Assembly (NCBI RefSeq): GCF_002195995.1
Contig: NZ_NHON01000001.1
Location: 73,906-137,905 of the forward strand
Length of the DNA: 64,000 nt
Direction: 5' to 3'
DNA from: Inquilinus limosus
Lineage (GTDB): Bacteria > Pseudomonadota > Alphaproteobacteria > DSM-16000 > Inquilinaceae
Of the stretch, positions 33,865 through 42,829 are shown piece after piece. The notes beneath the pieces are model-generated. The model did not search any database, was not told the DNA's origin, and saw only the letters and a program-made list of their open reading frames with translations. Numbering within the stretch: position 1 is the stretch's first letter; each line of letters opens with the position of its first letter. The translations under genes and the position numbers were made by a program.

Positions 33865-34431
33865 TCACCGGGCGGTTTCGCGCTCGAACCACATCCGGCG
33901 CAGCAAGCCATCGCGCAGGGCATAGTGGTGCACTAGCGCCGCCGCGGCGTGACCGCCGGAGAGGATGATGAGGACCCAGGCGTTCCATTCGTGCAGCAGG
34001 CCGATCACCGTGCGGGCCTCCAGCGGCAGGCCGAATGGGTCGGGAATGACGAACAGCCCGAAATAGGGCAGCGGCTGGTGCTGGGCCCAGCGCAGCAGGA
34101 AGCCCAGCACCAGCTGGCCCGGCAGCAGGATGTAGAAGGCCCAGTGCACGAGACGGGAGGCGTGCTGCGCCAGCTTCGGCCCGGCATGCGGCAGCCGGCG
34201 GCCGCGGGCCAGACGCCAGAGGATCCGCGCCAGGACGATCCCGGCCAGCGTGATGCCTAGGGAGAAGTGCAGATCGATCAGGAACAGGCGCGGCGGTGTG
34301 CGGCGCTCGAGCTGCTGCCAGATATGCGGCAACGCGAACATCACGATGACGAGCAGCGCCGTCAGCCAGTGCAGGATGATCGTCGCGGTGTCGTAGCGGC
34401 TGCGGTCGTCGGGCGGTGCGGAGGCGGTCAT
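33865..34431 (-). CDS. Cytochrome b561 family protein
   Basis: 188 residues, four membrane helices. Paired haem-ligand histidines sit in ATIILHWLTALLV, FLIDLHFSLGITLAG, RLVHWAFYILLPG and VIGLLHEWNAWVLI, the YodB/CybB pattern of small di-haem b-type cytochromes that pass electrons between quinol and an acceptor. The start is uncertain: ATG at 34431 (MTASAPPDD) is used; one at 34464 is also open. It follows the porin by 52 bp on the same strand, so it may share its transcript. Confidence 0.87.
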   Translation of the reverse strand: MTASAPPDDRSRYDTATIILHWLTALLVIVMFALPHIWQQLERRTPPRLFLIDLHFSLGITLAGIVLARILWRLARGRRLPHAGPKLAQHASRLVHWAFYILLPGQLVLGFLLRWAQHQPLPYFGLFVIPDPFGLPLEARTVIGLLHEWNAWVLIILSGGHAAAALVHHYALRDGLLRRMWFERETAR

Positions 34432-34483
34432 GATCGGCTCGCGGTCCTGGGTGGTGGATGGCATTCGGGGATGCGGGCCGGCG

Positions 34484-35632
34484 CTAGAACAGCACTTCGA
34501 CGCCGGTGAAGAGGTCCGTGCTCTCCCAGGTCTCCCCGGAGCGGTAATCCTGCTTCTGGTAGAAGATCTCGACATAGGTGCCGAGGCCCGGCACCGGCCG
34601 GTACAGGAAGGCGGCCCCCGCGACGTCGTTCCGCTTGAGGTCGACGCCATCGGTCTCGGGAGAGTTCAGGCCATTGCCGGGCGGGACCCAGGTGGCGGAG
34701 TAGTAGCCGCTGATCGCCGCGTCCCCGAACGTGTAGGACAGGTCGACGGACACCGTGTCCATCGCGGTGTTCGACAGGGCGATGCTCTCGTTGTGCACCC
34801 AGTTGACGCTGGCGCCGACATGATGGGCCAGCACCTGGCCGCCCAGGCTGAACACGGCCAGGTCGTTGCCGTGCCGGTTGGCCTTGGAGACGATGCCGTC
34901 ACCGGTGCCGGCCGTGCCGCCGACCGCGTAGGAGCCCTGGTCGAACTTGCCGCGATATTGCAGGCCGACCGTGACCACGTTCTGGTAGACGGTGGCGTCG
35001 TCGTCGATCAGGTCGTCGCGGCCGCCATTGCCGTCATGCGGCCGCCCGGGCCCGGCCTTCGCGCCGTCGACCGGGGTGAAATCGACCGCGAACTGGAAGC
35101 CGCCGAGCGATGGCGAATTGTACTTGATCTTGGTCTGGCGCGAGACGGCGGACTGGCCGCTGGGGTCCAGCGCGAAATAGTCGCTGCCGCCAAACTGGAA
35201 CAGCCCGTCGAGGCCGTCGCCGAAGCCGCCGTTCAGCCCCAGCTCGGAATGCACCGCGTCATGGGCGTAGAAATAGCCGATCTCGCCCAGCACCGTCGGC
35301 GCGTCACCGAAGGTGACGGTGCCGAACGAGCCCTTCAACCACAGATAGGTCCGATTGGCCTGCGCGCCGGTGCGGCGGTCGACGCTGTCGAGGCGGATGC
35401 GGCCGCCATACTCCAATCCTGAATCGGTGGTGTTGACCGCATCGAACTGCAGGCGAGCGCTGGACATGAAATCATAGTCGCGACCGGCCTTCCGAGGGCT
35501 GGTGTCGGACAGCACGAGTCCGGCCTGGAAGCCGACGAAGCCGTTCACCCTTATCTTAAAATCGGCGAGGGCGGGGACCGAGACCACCGACATCAAGGCG
35601 ATGACGGCACTCCCCGACGCGATCCTCTTCAT
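34484..35632 (-). CDS. Outer-membrane porin (Gram-negative general porin fold)
   Basis: 382 residues with a signal peptide (MKRIASGSAVIALMSVVSVPALA) and amphipathic beta strands such as KIRVNGFVGFQAGLVL and TVTFGDAPTVLGEIGYF. It ends in Phe (TGVEVLF), the Bam-recognised beta-barrel terminus. The start has GGAG 8 bases upstream. It lies downstream of the amidase and ring-cleavage genes on the same strand, but a 285-bp gap suggests its own promoter. It probably admits an aromatic or amide substrate of the pathway; no specificity is readable. Confidence 0.88.
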   Translation of the reverse strand: MKRIASGSAVIALMSVVSVPALADFKIRVNGFVGFQAGLVLSDTSPRKAGRDYDFMSSARLQFDAVNTTDSGLEYGGRIRLDSVDRRTGAQANRTYLWLKGSFGTVTFGDAPTVLGEIGYFYAHDAVHSELGLNGGFGDGLDGLFQFGGSDYFALDPSGQSAVSRQTKIKYNSPSLGGFQFAVDFTPVDGAKAGPGRPHDGNGGRDDLIDDDATVYQNVVTVGLQYRGKFDQGSYAVGGTAGTGDGIVSKANRHGNDLAVFSLGGQVLAHHVGASVNWVHNESIALSNTAMDTVSVDLSYTFGDAAISGYYSATWVPPGNGLNSPETDGVDLKRNDVAGAAFLYRPVPGLGTYVEIFYQKQDYRSGETWESTDLFTGVEVLF

Positions 35633-35917
35633 CTGGTCTGCTCCGGATACGCTGCGCCGGCACGGCGCTCGGCAGGACATCGGCTTGTCAAATTGCACTT
35701 TGACATACAAAAAGCAATCCTAGATCAGCAAGCCTAGTTTGTGGCCTTGGCCCATCGGCCAACCAGAACTCCGTTTTCACAGTCGAGGCAGCCCGACCGC
35801 TATTTCGCGCTGCGAGGGGGTAAGAGGGCCGAGAATCGGAACAGCCAGATGTGTCGCCTAAAATTTTCCAGTCAGGAGCCGCCACGGCGGACATCGCTGC
35901 ATGATGACGGTGAGGCC

Positions 35918-37303
35918 TCACGGTCGGAGCGCGCCGTCGCCTCCCACCAGCGCTTCCACGGCTCGGGCGAAGCTCAGCATGCCCCCATCAGCCCCAGGCC
36001 GCGCCACGACCTGCAATGCACAAGGCAGATCGTCGGTGGGGCCGTGCAGGGGGATCGTGATGGCTGGAAATCCCGCGAGGTTGAACGGCGCCGTGTAAGT
36101 CATCAGCGCCTCACGGACACTGCCCGACCAAGCGCTGATCGTCACGGTGGCCTCGCCACGTCTCGGCGCGACGCAGGGACAGGCCGGCAGGACGAGGTAG
36201 TCCACACTTGTCATGGCGTGCGTCAGCCTCTCCACGAAGCGACGCTGTACTTGACGGCTGAGCGCGTAGTCGCCGATCGTCACCGTCCTGGCGCGTTCCA
36301 GCCGCTCCCGAGTTTCCGGCGTATAGCGAGTCCGCAGCGTCTCGTCGTCGCTCAGGCCGAAATGCAGCATCCCGCCTTCGGCGAGGACGATGCCGGCAAA
36401 GGCGGCGAAGACGCCGTCGAACAGGTCTGCGGCCGGAGACGAGTCGATCGGGAACGCCGAGGCCATCCGTTCGACGGCCCTGTCGAAAGCCGCAGCGACG
36501 TCGGGAGCTAAGGGCACCGGCGGGATCTCGCGGATGATGCCCAGTCGCGGCGCCACCGACGCATCGAGATCTGCCGCCTTGATCCCGAGCGCACCGGCGA
36601 GGAGGACAACATCGTCGATGCAGCCTCCGATCAGGCCCGGATGATCGAGCGTTCGCGCCAGCGGGAAGATGCCGGTAGCTGGCAGCATGCCGCGCGACGG
36701 CTTGTAGCCGACGACGCCGCACAGGGCGGCTGGAATGCGGACCGAACCGCCTGTGTCGGTCCCGAGGCTCGCGGTGACGACCCCATAGGCGATCGCCGCG
36801 GCGCTGCCGCCACTGGACCCGCCGGGGATGTGCCCGACGTGACGGGGGTTCAACGTGTCGCCGAAGTCCGGACTTGCAGTTGTCACGCCCCAAGCGAATT
36901 CATGCGTCGTGGTCTTGCCGATGATGACGGCACCGGCTTCGACCAGAGCCGTGACGATCCCGGCGTCGGTCTCGGGGACATGACCCAGATAGGCGGACGA
37001 GCCGTAGCGCGTCTCGATCCCCCGGGTATCGATCATGTCCTTGACTGCGACCGGCAGGCCTTCGAGCGGGCGCTGATGCCCGTTGCGGTAGCGCCGGCCG
37101 CTTTCGGCCGCCGCCGCCAGGGCAGGCTCGACGGCGATCACGGAGAAGGCGTTCACGGCCGAGCGGCAGGACTCAGCGGCGGCGAGCGCGCGCCGCGTCA
37201 GTTCCACAGCCGTGACCTGCCCGCCGGCGAGCGCCGACAGCGCCGCCCGGACCGGCAATGCATGGTCCGGCGGCGCCAGGATGAGACGGGATCCGTCCGT
37301 CAC
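35918..37303 (-). CDS. Amidase signature family hydrolase
   Basis: 461 residues with the complete Ser-cisSer-Lys triad context: Lys in LPVAVKDMIDTRG, GGSSGGSAAAIAYG and SLGTDTGGSVRIPAALCG. The family cleaves amides, including aryl amides, ureas and indoleacetamide. The start is taken as the GTG at 37303, 4 bases after the reductase stop; the frame is open a little further up inside that gene. Position directly after a maleylacetate-reductase-like gene and a ring-cleavage dioxygenase suggests it releases an aromatic precursor or processes an amide-bearing intermediate; that is inference. Confidence 0.87.
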   Translation of the reverse strand: MTDGSRLILAPPDHALPVRAALSALAGGQVTAVELTRRALAAAESCRSAVNAFSVIAVEPALAAAAESGRRYRNGHQRPLEGLPVAVKDMIDTRGIETRYGSSAYLGHVPETDAGIVTALVEAGAVIIGKTTTHEFAWGVTTASPDFGDTLNPRHVGHIPGGSSGGSAAAIAYGVVTASLGTDTGGSVRIPAALCGVVGYKPSRGMLPATGIFPLARTLDHPGLIGGCIDDVVLLAGALGIKAADLDASVAPRLGIIREIPPVPLAPDVAAAFDRAVERMASAFPIDSSPAADLFDGVFAAFAGIVLAEGGMLHFGLSDDETLRTRYTPETRERLERARTVTIGDYALSRQVQRRFVERLTHAMTSVDYLVLPACPCVAPRRGEATVTISAWSGSVREALMTYTAPFNLAGFPAITIPLHGPTDDLPCALQVVARPGADGGMLSFARAVEALVGGDGALRP

Positions 37304-37307
37304 GGCG

Positions 37308-38426
37308 TCACCATAGCTCTTCCAGAAGCCGGTCCAGCCTGCTCTCCGCATTCGTGCCAAGATCCCCGACCTCGTTGGGGTAGCTCTGCTTCAGCAGGGT
37401 AGCGACCTCTGGAAGCCTGGCCCTGTCGAGATTGAACAGGCCGATGCGGTCGGGCAGGCCCAGCGTCGCGACCAGGCGGGCGATCCGGTCGGCCAGAAGC
37501 GCCGGAGCCTCGCCGGTGGAGGCCCCCGGCGCGAACAGGCCGAGCCGATCGCCATAGAGCCTGGCGCAGGCCCGGATGACCGGCGCCAGGGTGATGCAGG
37601 AGGTCAGGCTGTGCGGCAGCCCGAAGGTGCCGCCCAGGACATGCCCGATGCGATGGCTGAGGCCGTAGATGACCGATGCCGGGAAGAAATAGCAGTGCCA
37701 GGCCGAGAGCTGGAGCCCGAGGAGGTCGCCCATGGTCACGGCCCCGGATTCGAGGGCCTCGCGGACCTCGAGGGTCTCCGGCCATCGCTCCAGGATGGCG
37801 AAGAACCGCTGGACACCCCGGGCCGCCATGATGGCGTGCGGATGGTCGGCGGCGACGCGGCGCATCCCCTCGACGGCGTGATCGATGCCCTTGATGGTGG
37901 AGGAGAGCAGCAGGGACCGGGGCGTGCCGGTCAGCAGGACCGGGTCGAGCACGACAACCCTGGGCACGGTTTCGCGCACGGCGTAGCTGCGCTTGAAGCG
38001 CTGCGGGCCGGAGGTCTCGGTGATCCCGAAGTAATGCGAGAACTCCGACCCCGACAGGGTCGTCGGCAGTGCGGCGATCGGCAGGAATCGCCCCGTCCTC
38101 TGGTGGTGTAGGTGGGACACCGCCTTCGCCGCATCGAGCACCGACCCGCCACCATAGGCGACGATGGATCCGGCGCCCGCATCGATGCATGCCTGCAGGC
38201 CGCGTCGGATGCTGGTGTCGGGAGCATGGGCCTCGAATGCGGAAAGGCTTCCGACCGAGCCCTGGAGATGGGGCCGGACGAGCCGACGCTCCATCTCCTC
38301 CAGGGCCCCGACCGTGAAGACGATCGGCCGCTCGAAGCCGTGCTCACCGAGGCGGGCGAGCGTGCCGGCGAGGACATCCCCGCCCCACACGACCGCCTCC
38401 TGCGGCAGGCATGTCAACCGGTTCAT
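37308..38426 (-). CDS. Iron-type alcohol dehydrogenase, maleylacetate-reductase-like
   Basis: 372 residues. NAD(P)-binding AYGGGSVLDAAKAVSH and the C-terminal helix GLSHRIGHVLGGTFGLPHS are the maleylacetate reductase hallmarks; this enzyme reduces maleylacetate to 3-oxoadipate in hydroquinone and chloroaromatic breakdown. The first metal-site region reads KGIDHAVEG: the His is kept, but the usual Asn/Asp four residues earlier is Lys. ATGs at 38432 and 38426 are possible; the second is better spaced from AAGGA. It lies between the dioxygenase (upstream, 61-bp gap) and the amidase (4-bp gap), forming one operon. Confidence 0.85.
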   Translation of the reverse strand: MNRLTCLPQEAVVWGGDVLAGTLARLGEHGFERPIVFTVGALEEMERRLVRPHLQGSVGSLSAFEAHAPDTSIRRGLQACIDAGAGSIVAYGGGSVLDAAKAVSHLHHQRTGRFLPIAALPTTLSGSEFSHYFGITETSGPQRFKRSYAVRETVPRVVVLDPVLLTGTPRSLLLSSTIKGIDHAVEGMRRVAADHPHAIMAARGVQRFFAILERWPETLEVREALESGAVTMGDLLGLQLSAWHCYFFPASVIYGLSHRIGHVLGGTFGLPHSLTSCITLAPVIRACARLYGDRLGLFAPGASTGEAPALLADRIARLVATLGLPDRIGLFNLDRARLPEVATLLKQSYPNEVGDLGTNAESRLDRLLEELW

Positions 38427-38487
38427 GGTCATTGTTCCTTGCCGCACGGGCGCCGTGGCGGTCGTGCCCGGCGCCGGAGGGGCGGTG

Positions 38488-39651
38488 TCAGGGGAGGATC
38501 GGGGTCGGGGCCGGCCGGAAGGCGATGTCGCGCTCGATTTGGACGCGGCGCGCCTCCAGCCCGTCCGGGAGGCAGAGCTTGCAGCCGAGGATGGCCTCGT
38601 CCTCGTCGACCGTGAAGTCGCTCGGCGTCGACATGGCGCAGATGTGTCCGTCTGGATCGCGGAAATGGAAGACCGTCGCGTAGACGGCGTCCTGGATGGA
38701 TGACACCTCGACGCCGGCCTTTTGCAGACGCACGCGCTGCTCCTCGAGCGCGGCGTCATTCTCGATCTCCAGAGTGAAATGATGGGTCAGGCCAGTGCCG
38801 AGGCGCCCGGCGGGGTACCCCGGAAGCCCGAAGAAGGTGAGCACCGAGCCTGGCGACAGATCATCGTCGCAGGCGTAGTAGAAATGCGTGCCGCCCTTCT
38901 CGTCCAGATAGTCCGTCTTCTTGATCAGGAGCAGCCCCACTGTCTCGACGAAGAACTTCTCCGTGCGCTCGGCGTTGCTGGAAATCGAGGTGATATGGTG
39001 GAAGCCGCGCAGAGCGAAGTCGTCGGTGATCACGGGGACCGGGGCGGGCCAGGTCTCGAAGGCGACCGACAGCTCGTCGCGAGCGCCAGTCAGGTTCTCC
39101 TTCGGCTGCGGGCGGAAGCCTGAGCCGAGGACCGCCTCGTCATGGCCGAAGCCCGGCTCGGTTGTGGCGATCTCGATGATGGCGCCGTCGGGATCGCGGA
39201 AATAGACCGCGTGGAAGTAGTGACGGTTGTACGGCCCGGTCACATGAACGCCGAGGTCGGTTAGCCGGCGCTTCCATTTGAGCAGGCCGTTGCGGTTGGG
39301 GACGTGCAGCGCCAAGTGATGGTTCGTGCCCGCGCCCCAGCGGCCCTTGGGATCCCCTGCACGGGGCGCGGTGATGCTGCGGGCGGCCGATACGGGGTCA
39401 GTGAAGCCCTTCTCGGGGACCATGTAGAAGATCGGGTTCCATTCGATATAGGTGATGCTGTGGCCGCGCCGTGGCTCGCCCGTGAAATTTCGGAAACCGA
39501 AGGTCACGACCGGCAAGCGCTCATCCAGATGGTGGACCGTGCGCTTGACCACTGGCAGGCCAAGAAATTCGCTGTAGAAACTCTCGACCCGCGCAAGATT
39601 TGCCGCGACGAAGGTCTGGCTATTCACTCCACTGACGATCATCTTGTCCAT
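38488..39651 (-). CDS. VOC-type ring-cleavage dioxygenase, PcpA/MhqO-like, with exchanged halves
   Basis: 387 residues, four beta-alpha-beta modules. The second module has GAGTNHHLALHVPN and YFRDPDGAIIEIATTEPGF (His112, Glu160); the third starts GFHHIT (His219). The first and fourth modules lack ligands: VNSQTF in place of HHIT, and DPDGHICAMS in place of the Glu. In PcpA, MhqO and LinE-type hydroquinone dioxygenases the ligands come from module 1 (His) and module 4 (His, Glu). Residues 1-175 here match their second half, and 210-360 their first half. The predicted Fe(II) site is intact. It is the first gene of the operon, divergent from a LysR regulator. Confidence 0.85.
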   Translation of the reverse strand: MDKMIVSGVNSQTFVAANLARVESFYSEFLGLPVVKRTVHHLDERLPVVTFGFRNFTGEPRRGHSITYIEWNPIFYMVPEKGFTDPVSAARSITAPRAGDPKGRWGAGTNHHLALHVPNRNGLLKWKRRLTDLGVHVTGPYNRHYFHAVYFRDPDGAIIEIATTEPGFGHDEAVLGSGFRPQPKENLTGARDELSVAFETWPAPVPVITDDFALRGFHHITSISSNAERTEKFFVETVGLLLIKKTDYLDEKGGTHFYYACDDDLSPGSVLTFFGLPGYPAGRLGTGLTHHFTLEIENDAALEEQRVRLQKAGVEVSSIQDAVYATVFHFRDPDGHICAMSTPSDFTVDEDEAILGCKLCLPDGLEARRVQIERDIAFRPAPTPILP

Positions 39652-39775
39652 ATCCCTACCCTTGATTGTGTGTTGAGAAGACGAAGACCGATTCTCCCGT
39701 CTCTGTGATTGCCAGGCATACGGAATGGGTCGCGGCCGACGGTGCTCGTACGCTAGTCATCTGGCGATCGGCCAA

Positions 39776-39798
39776 AAAGTCTGATTTTTCGAGACTTT
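39776..39798. promoter_or_regulatory. Candidate LysR-type operator in divergent gap
   Basis: AAAGTCT-N9-AGACTTT is a perfect 7-bp inverted repeat containing a T-N11-A core (39780 to 39792), the consensus LysR-regulator box. It lies 125 bp from the dioxygenase start and 122 bp from the LysR start, in the middle of their 269-bp divergent gap. Confidence 0.65.
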
Positions 39799-39920
39799 AT
39801 GTCCGATTGATTGGACGATTAAACTCGCCGCCTACGTCAGGCCCGGGGCCTCGGTCCTTGTCGAAACGTGAATCAGGCGCCGGATGGGCATCCGGGCTAT
39901 GGCACGATGGAATGTAGTGA

Positions 39921-40835
39921 ATGCTGGACCTGAACGACTTCTTCTACTTCGTCCATATCGTGGACTGCGGCGGCTTCACCTCGGCGGGCCGCAAGCTGCG
40001 CATCTCGAAATCGACCCTGAGCCACAGGATCCAACAGCTGGAGGCGGCCTTGGGCGTCCGCCTGCTGAACCGAACATCGCGCCAGTTCGGCATGACCAAC
40101 GCCGGTGAGGAGTTCTACCGCCACGCTGTTGGCATGCTGCAGCAGGCGGAGCAGGCCGAGACCGTCATCAAGCAGCGATTGTCCGAGCCGTCCGGAACCG
40201 TACGCTTCACGACTAGTGTCGCGAATGCGCAATTCGTGATGCGACGGCTGATCGTCGATTTCCTGGTCAGGTTCCCGAAAGTGAACCTGGTCGAGCACGC
40301 GACGGACCGACACGTGGATATTCTCAGCGAGAATTTCGACGTGGCCATCCGCGCGCATTCCGTCCCCTTGCCCGATTCCGCGCTGGTCCAGAGAACCCTG
40401 GCGCCAGCGCCATGGTTTCTGTTCGCCGGGGCAAGCTATCTAGAGCGGAACACACCCCCCTTCACTCCGCAGGATCTGGCCAGGCATCCCTCTCTGTTCA
40501 TGATGCGAAGCGGCGTCGTCCCGAGTTGGCATCTGCGCAATCAGAGCAACGGCAACCAGCAAGAAGTCGTCCTGCCACTCACGCCACGGCTGCTGGGAGA
40601 CGACATGGTCTCGCTCAAGGAGGCGGCTCGGGCCGGGCTCGGAATCGTCGCGCTTCCCGGATATGTCTGCCGCGACGACGTGCACTCCGGCCAGTTGCTG
40701 AGGGTGCTGCCCGACTGGACTGCTGGCGATTCGACGATCACCGCCCTGATCCCCTATCGCCACGGGCTGCTGCCATCGGTGCGGGCCTTCGTCGAGCATC
40801 TGGCCGCCGAGCTTCCAAAATTCTTGCTTCTGTGA
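39921..40835 (+). CDS. LysR-family transcriptional regulator
   Basis: 304 residues: N-terminal winged HTH (LNDFFYFVHIVDCGGFTSAG, LRISKSTLSHRIQQLEAALG, LLNRTSRQFGMTNAGEEFY), then an effector domain with DVAIRAHSVPLPDSALVQRTL. It is of the CrgA/PecT-like subgroup. It is divergent from the dioxygenase operon with an inverted repeat between them, so it likely activates that operon in response to an aromatic inducer. Confidence 0.9.
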   Translation: MLDLNDFFYFVHIVDCGGFTSAGRKLRISKSTLSHRIQQLEAALGVRLLNRTSRQFGMTNAGEEFYRHAVGMLQQAEQAETVIKQRLSEPSGTVRFTTSVANAQFVMRRLIVDFLVRFPKVNLVEHATDRHVDILSENFDVAIRAHSVPLPDSALVQRTLAPAPWFLFAGASYLERNTPPFTPQDLARHPSLFMMRSGVVPSWHLRNQSNGNQQEVVLPLTPRLLGDDMVSLKEAARAGLGIVALPGYVCRDDVHSGQLLRVLPDWTAGDSTITALIPYRHGLLPSVRAFVEHLAAELPKFLLL

Positions 40836-40978
40836 CGTTCGCACGATCGAAGCATCACGATGGTTGCGTTGCAGCGAGCCAAGTCAGCCCCAGAACCGGC
40901 CTGGCCTCGGTGCCCCAAGTGCTTCGGACCGAAAATGTGGCGGCGCAGCCAGTAGCCGATCGACGCGGCCGGGCCGTC

Positions 40979-41545
40979 CTAGCCGAACCAGGCGGCGCTG
41001 AACTTCGCGTGGCTGCCGTCATGCAGGCGCAGGTTCAGCCACTGGTCGACGAAGGCCTTGAACACCACGTCGCCGCGCGGCAGCAGATAGGCCTTCTCGG
41101 CGAAGGTGAAGGGCTGGTCCGGATGCACCGCGCACAGGCCGGGGCGCAGCTTCTGCTGTAGCCGGGTCTCGCTGGCGTCGGTGATCATCACATCCGCCCG
41201 GCCGGCCAGGATCTCATCGAAGATCGTGGTGTTGTCCGGGAAGATGGTGATCAGTGCCGCCTTGATGTGGTCGCGCGCGAAGGCCTCGTGGGTGCCTCCC
41301 CGGCGGCTCGATCACCCGGACGCCGGGCTGGTCGATCTGCTCCACCGTCGCGAACTTGTCGACATTCTCGCATTTCGTGATCGGAGTCTTGCCGTTGACA
41401 TCGATCGGGATGCTGAAGAAGGCCTGCTTCTGGCGCTGCAGGGTGACGCTGATGCCGCCCATCGCCATGTCGCAGGCACCGCTGGTGAAGTCCGCCATCA
41501 TCGTCTTCCAGTTGGTCTTCACGAACTCCGCCTTGGCGACGGCGT
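40979..41545 (-). pseudogene. Cyclohexadienyl dehydratase (PheC) relic
   Basis: The minus strand encodes FVKTNWKTMMADFTSGACDM, MGGISVTLQRQKQAFFSIPI and PGVRVIEPPG, then after a one-base shift near 41302 continues THEAFARDHIKAALITIFPD, DVMITDASETRLQQKLRPGL and TFAEKAYLLPRG. These match the periplasmic arogenate/prephenate dehydratase PheC, a member of the SBP family 3 fold. The first third, including the signal peptide, is missing. An unrelated plus-strand gene tail (RRDGKPISEARETYKM, stop at 41637) abuts it. Confidence 0.75.
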
Positions 41546-41636
41546 CGAGCGTGTCAGTGCTGCGCCGGGACGGCAAGCCGATCTCCGAGGCGCGCGAGAC
41601 CTACAAGATGCCGCGGATCGCCTTCCACTTCCGGTG

Positions 41637-42201
41637 AATCGCAGAAGTCCGGCCAGGAAGTTGGGCTTCTGCGACTGATGATGCCACGTCATCAGCGGCG
41701 CTGGGCGACCGCAATTTAAGACGTCATGATTGCCATCTCGCACGGTGCAACCGTCCGGATACCGTCTCGGGACATCGTGGCGAGAGGCGGCGAGGCCGAC
41801 TTCTGCAAAACGAGCGCTTCGCGATGCCAGTGCCTGCGCGCTTGCGCGGGGGAACCATAGGAACAATCCCCTTTGAGTGGCTAGAAAAATAATGCCTTGC
41901 CACAATCACAACGCTTTTGAACCCTGAACCATGCCTCAAACCCTTCAACCCAGATGCAAATGATACCAAGGTATATTTAATTTATCAGAACGGAGAATCA
42001 AAATAATCAACTCGCCAATTGATTTATATCTTCCGAACGTTACATTCTTATCTAGAGGCTCATGATGCATTGACCTCGGGGCGACGGCTGCAACGAAGAA
42101 ATGAAGGCTGACTGCATGCGTGAGAGTGTCGCTCAACCAAGCATCTGGCGCAATGCTGAGCGATCACGCCTCTGACGCACTTCTGCAAGCGAGGGAAGGA
42201 C
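41637..42201. other. 565-bp AT-rich non-coding stretch
   Basis: No gene is recognised. From about 41880 to 42060 the sequence is much richer in A and T than the surroundings, which is typical of acquired DNA or a regulatory region ahead of the regulator fragment at 42202. Confidence 0.4.
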
Positions 42202-42774
42202 ATGTTACCTGAGCGTGTGATGCATATCACTGATGACGGAGAGTTTTTCTTTGGTCCCTATCGCTTGATACCATCGAAACGGCTTCTGCTTCGGGACGGC
42301 CAGATGGTTGTTCTGGGAAGCAGGGCCTTCGCGCTACTGGATCTGCTCGTGCGCAAGAATGGCCAAATCGTCTCCGGACGAGAGATTCTGGAGCAAGTCT
42401 GGGCAAATATCGTCGTCGAAGACGCGAACCTTCGAACACAAATGTCACATCTTCGGACCACTCTCGGCTGCCATCCCATGTATCCGACCTATATCTCGAC
42501 AATCCGCGGACAGGGCTACTCGTTCGTCGCACCGGTCGAATTCCGAGCAGCATCGCAACCGAGCCATTCGAAGCAATCGAGATTGCCAGGACGCGAGCAA
42601 AAGCTAGCCGGTCGTCGGAGAGGCTTTCACGCGCTGCGCCGTCCTCGGAGACCGAAACGCCTCATCGGAATTGTGCGCTCTATCGGTACCGACCCGAAGA
42701 CGCTCGATGTCGATGCCTTCACGAACATGCTTGTGTGGCACCAGATGTTGTCAGCCCTGAAGACAGAGTCATGA
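42202..42774 (+). pseudogene. N-terminal fragment of an AfsR-type regulator (winged-helix only)
   Basis: 190 codons. Residues about 7-110 are an OmpR/CadC-type winged helix: FFFGPYRLIPSKRLLLRDGQ, LGSRAFALLDLLVRKNGQIVSG and ANLRTQMSHLRTTLG, nearly the same as the start of the intact regulator at 50289-53183. The next segment still echoes that protein (LPGREQKLAGRR, RPKRLIGIV versus LPGRLQRLVGRR, RAKRFVTIV) and then diverges before the P-loop and stops. It has lost the ATPase and TPR parts. It could still bind DNA, but it looks like a decayed paralogue. Confidence 0.7.
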
Positions 42775-42829
42775 CCCCGGTGCGGGCTGCTCAAGCGGCC
42801 CGGGCTCGGCTATGCGCAGGCCGAGCCCG

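Noticed and set aside
41356-41637. A plus-strand 93-codon frame antisense to the pheC relic as a complete gene
   Set aside because: Only the last 25-30 codons look like a protein (a gene tail); the rest is antisense to pheC.
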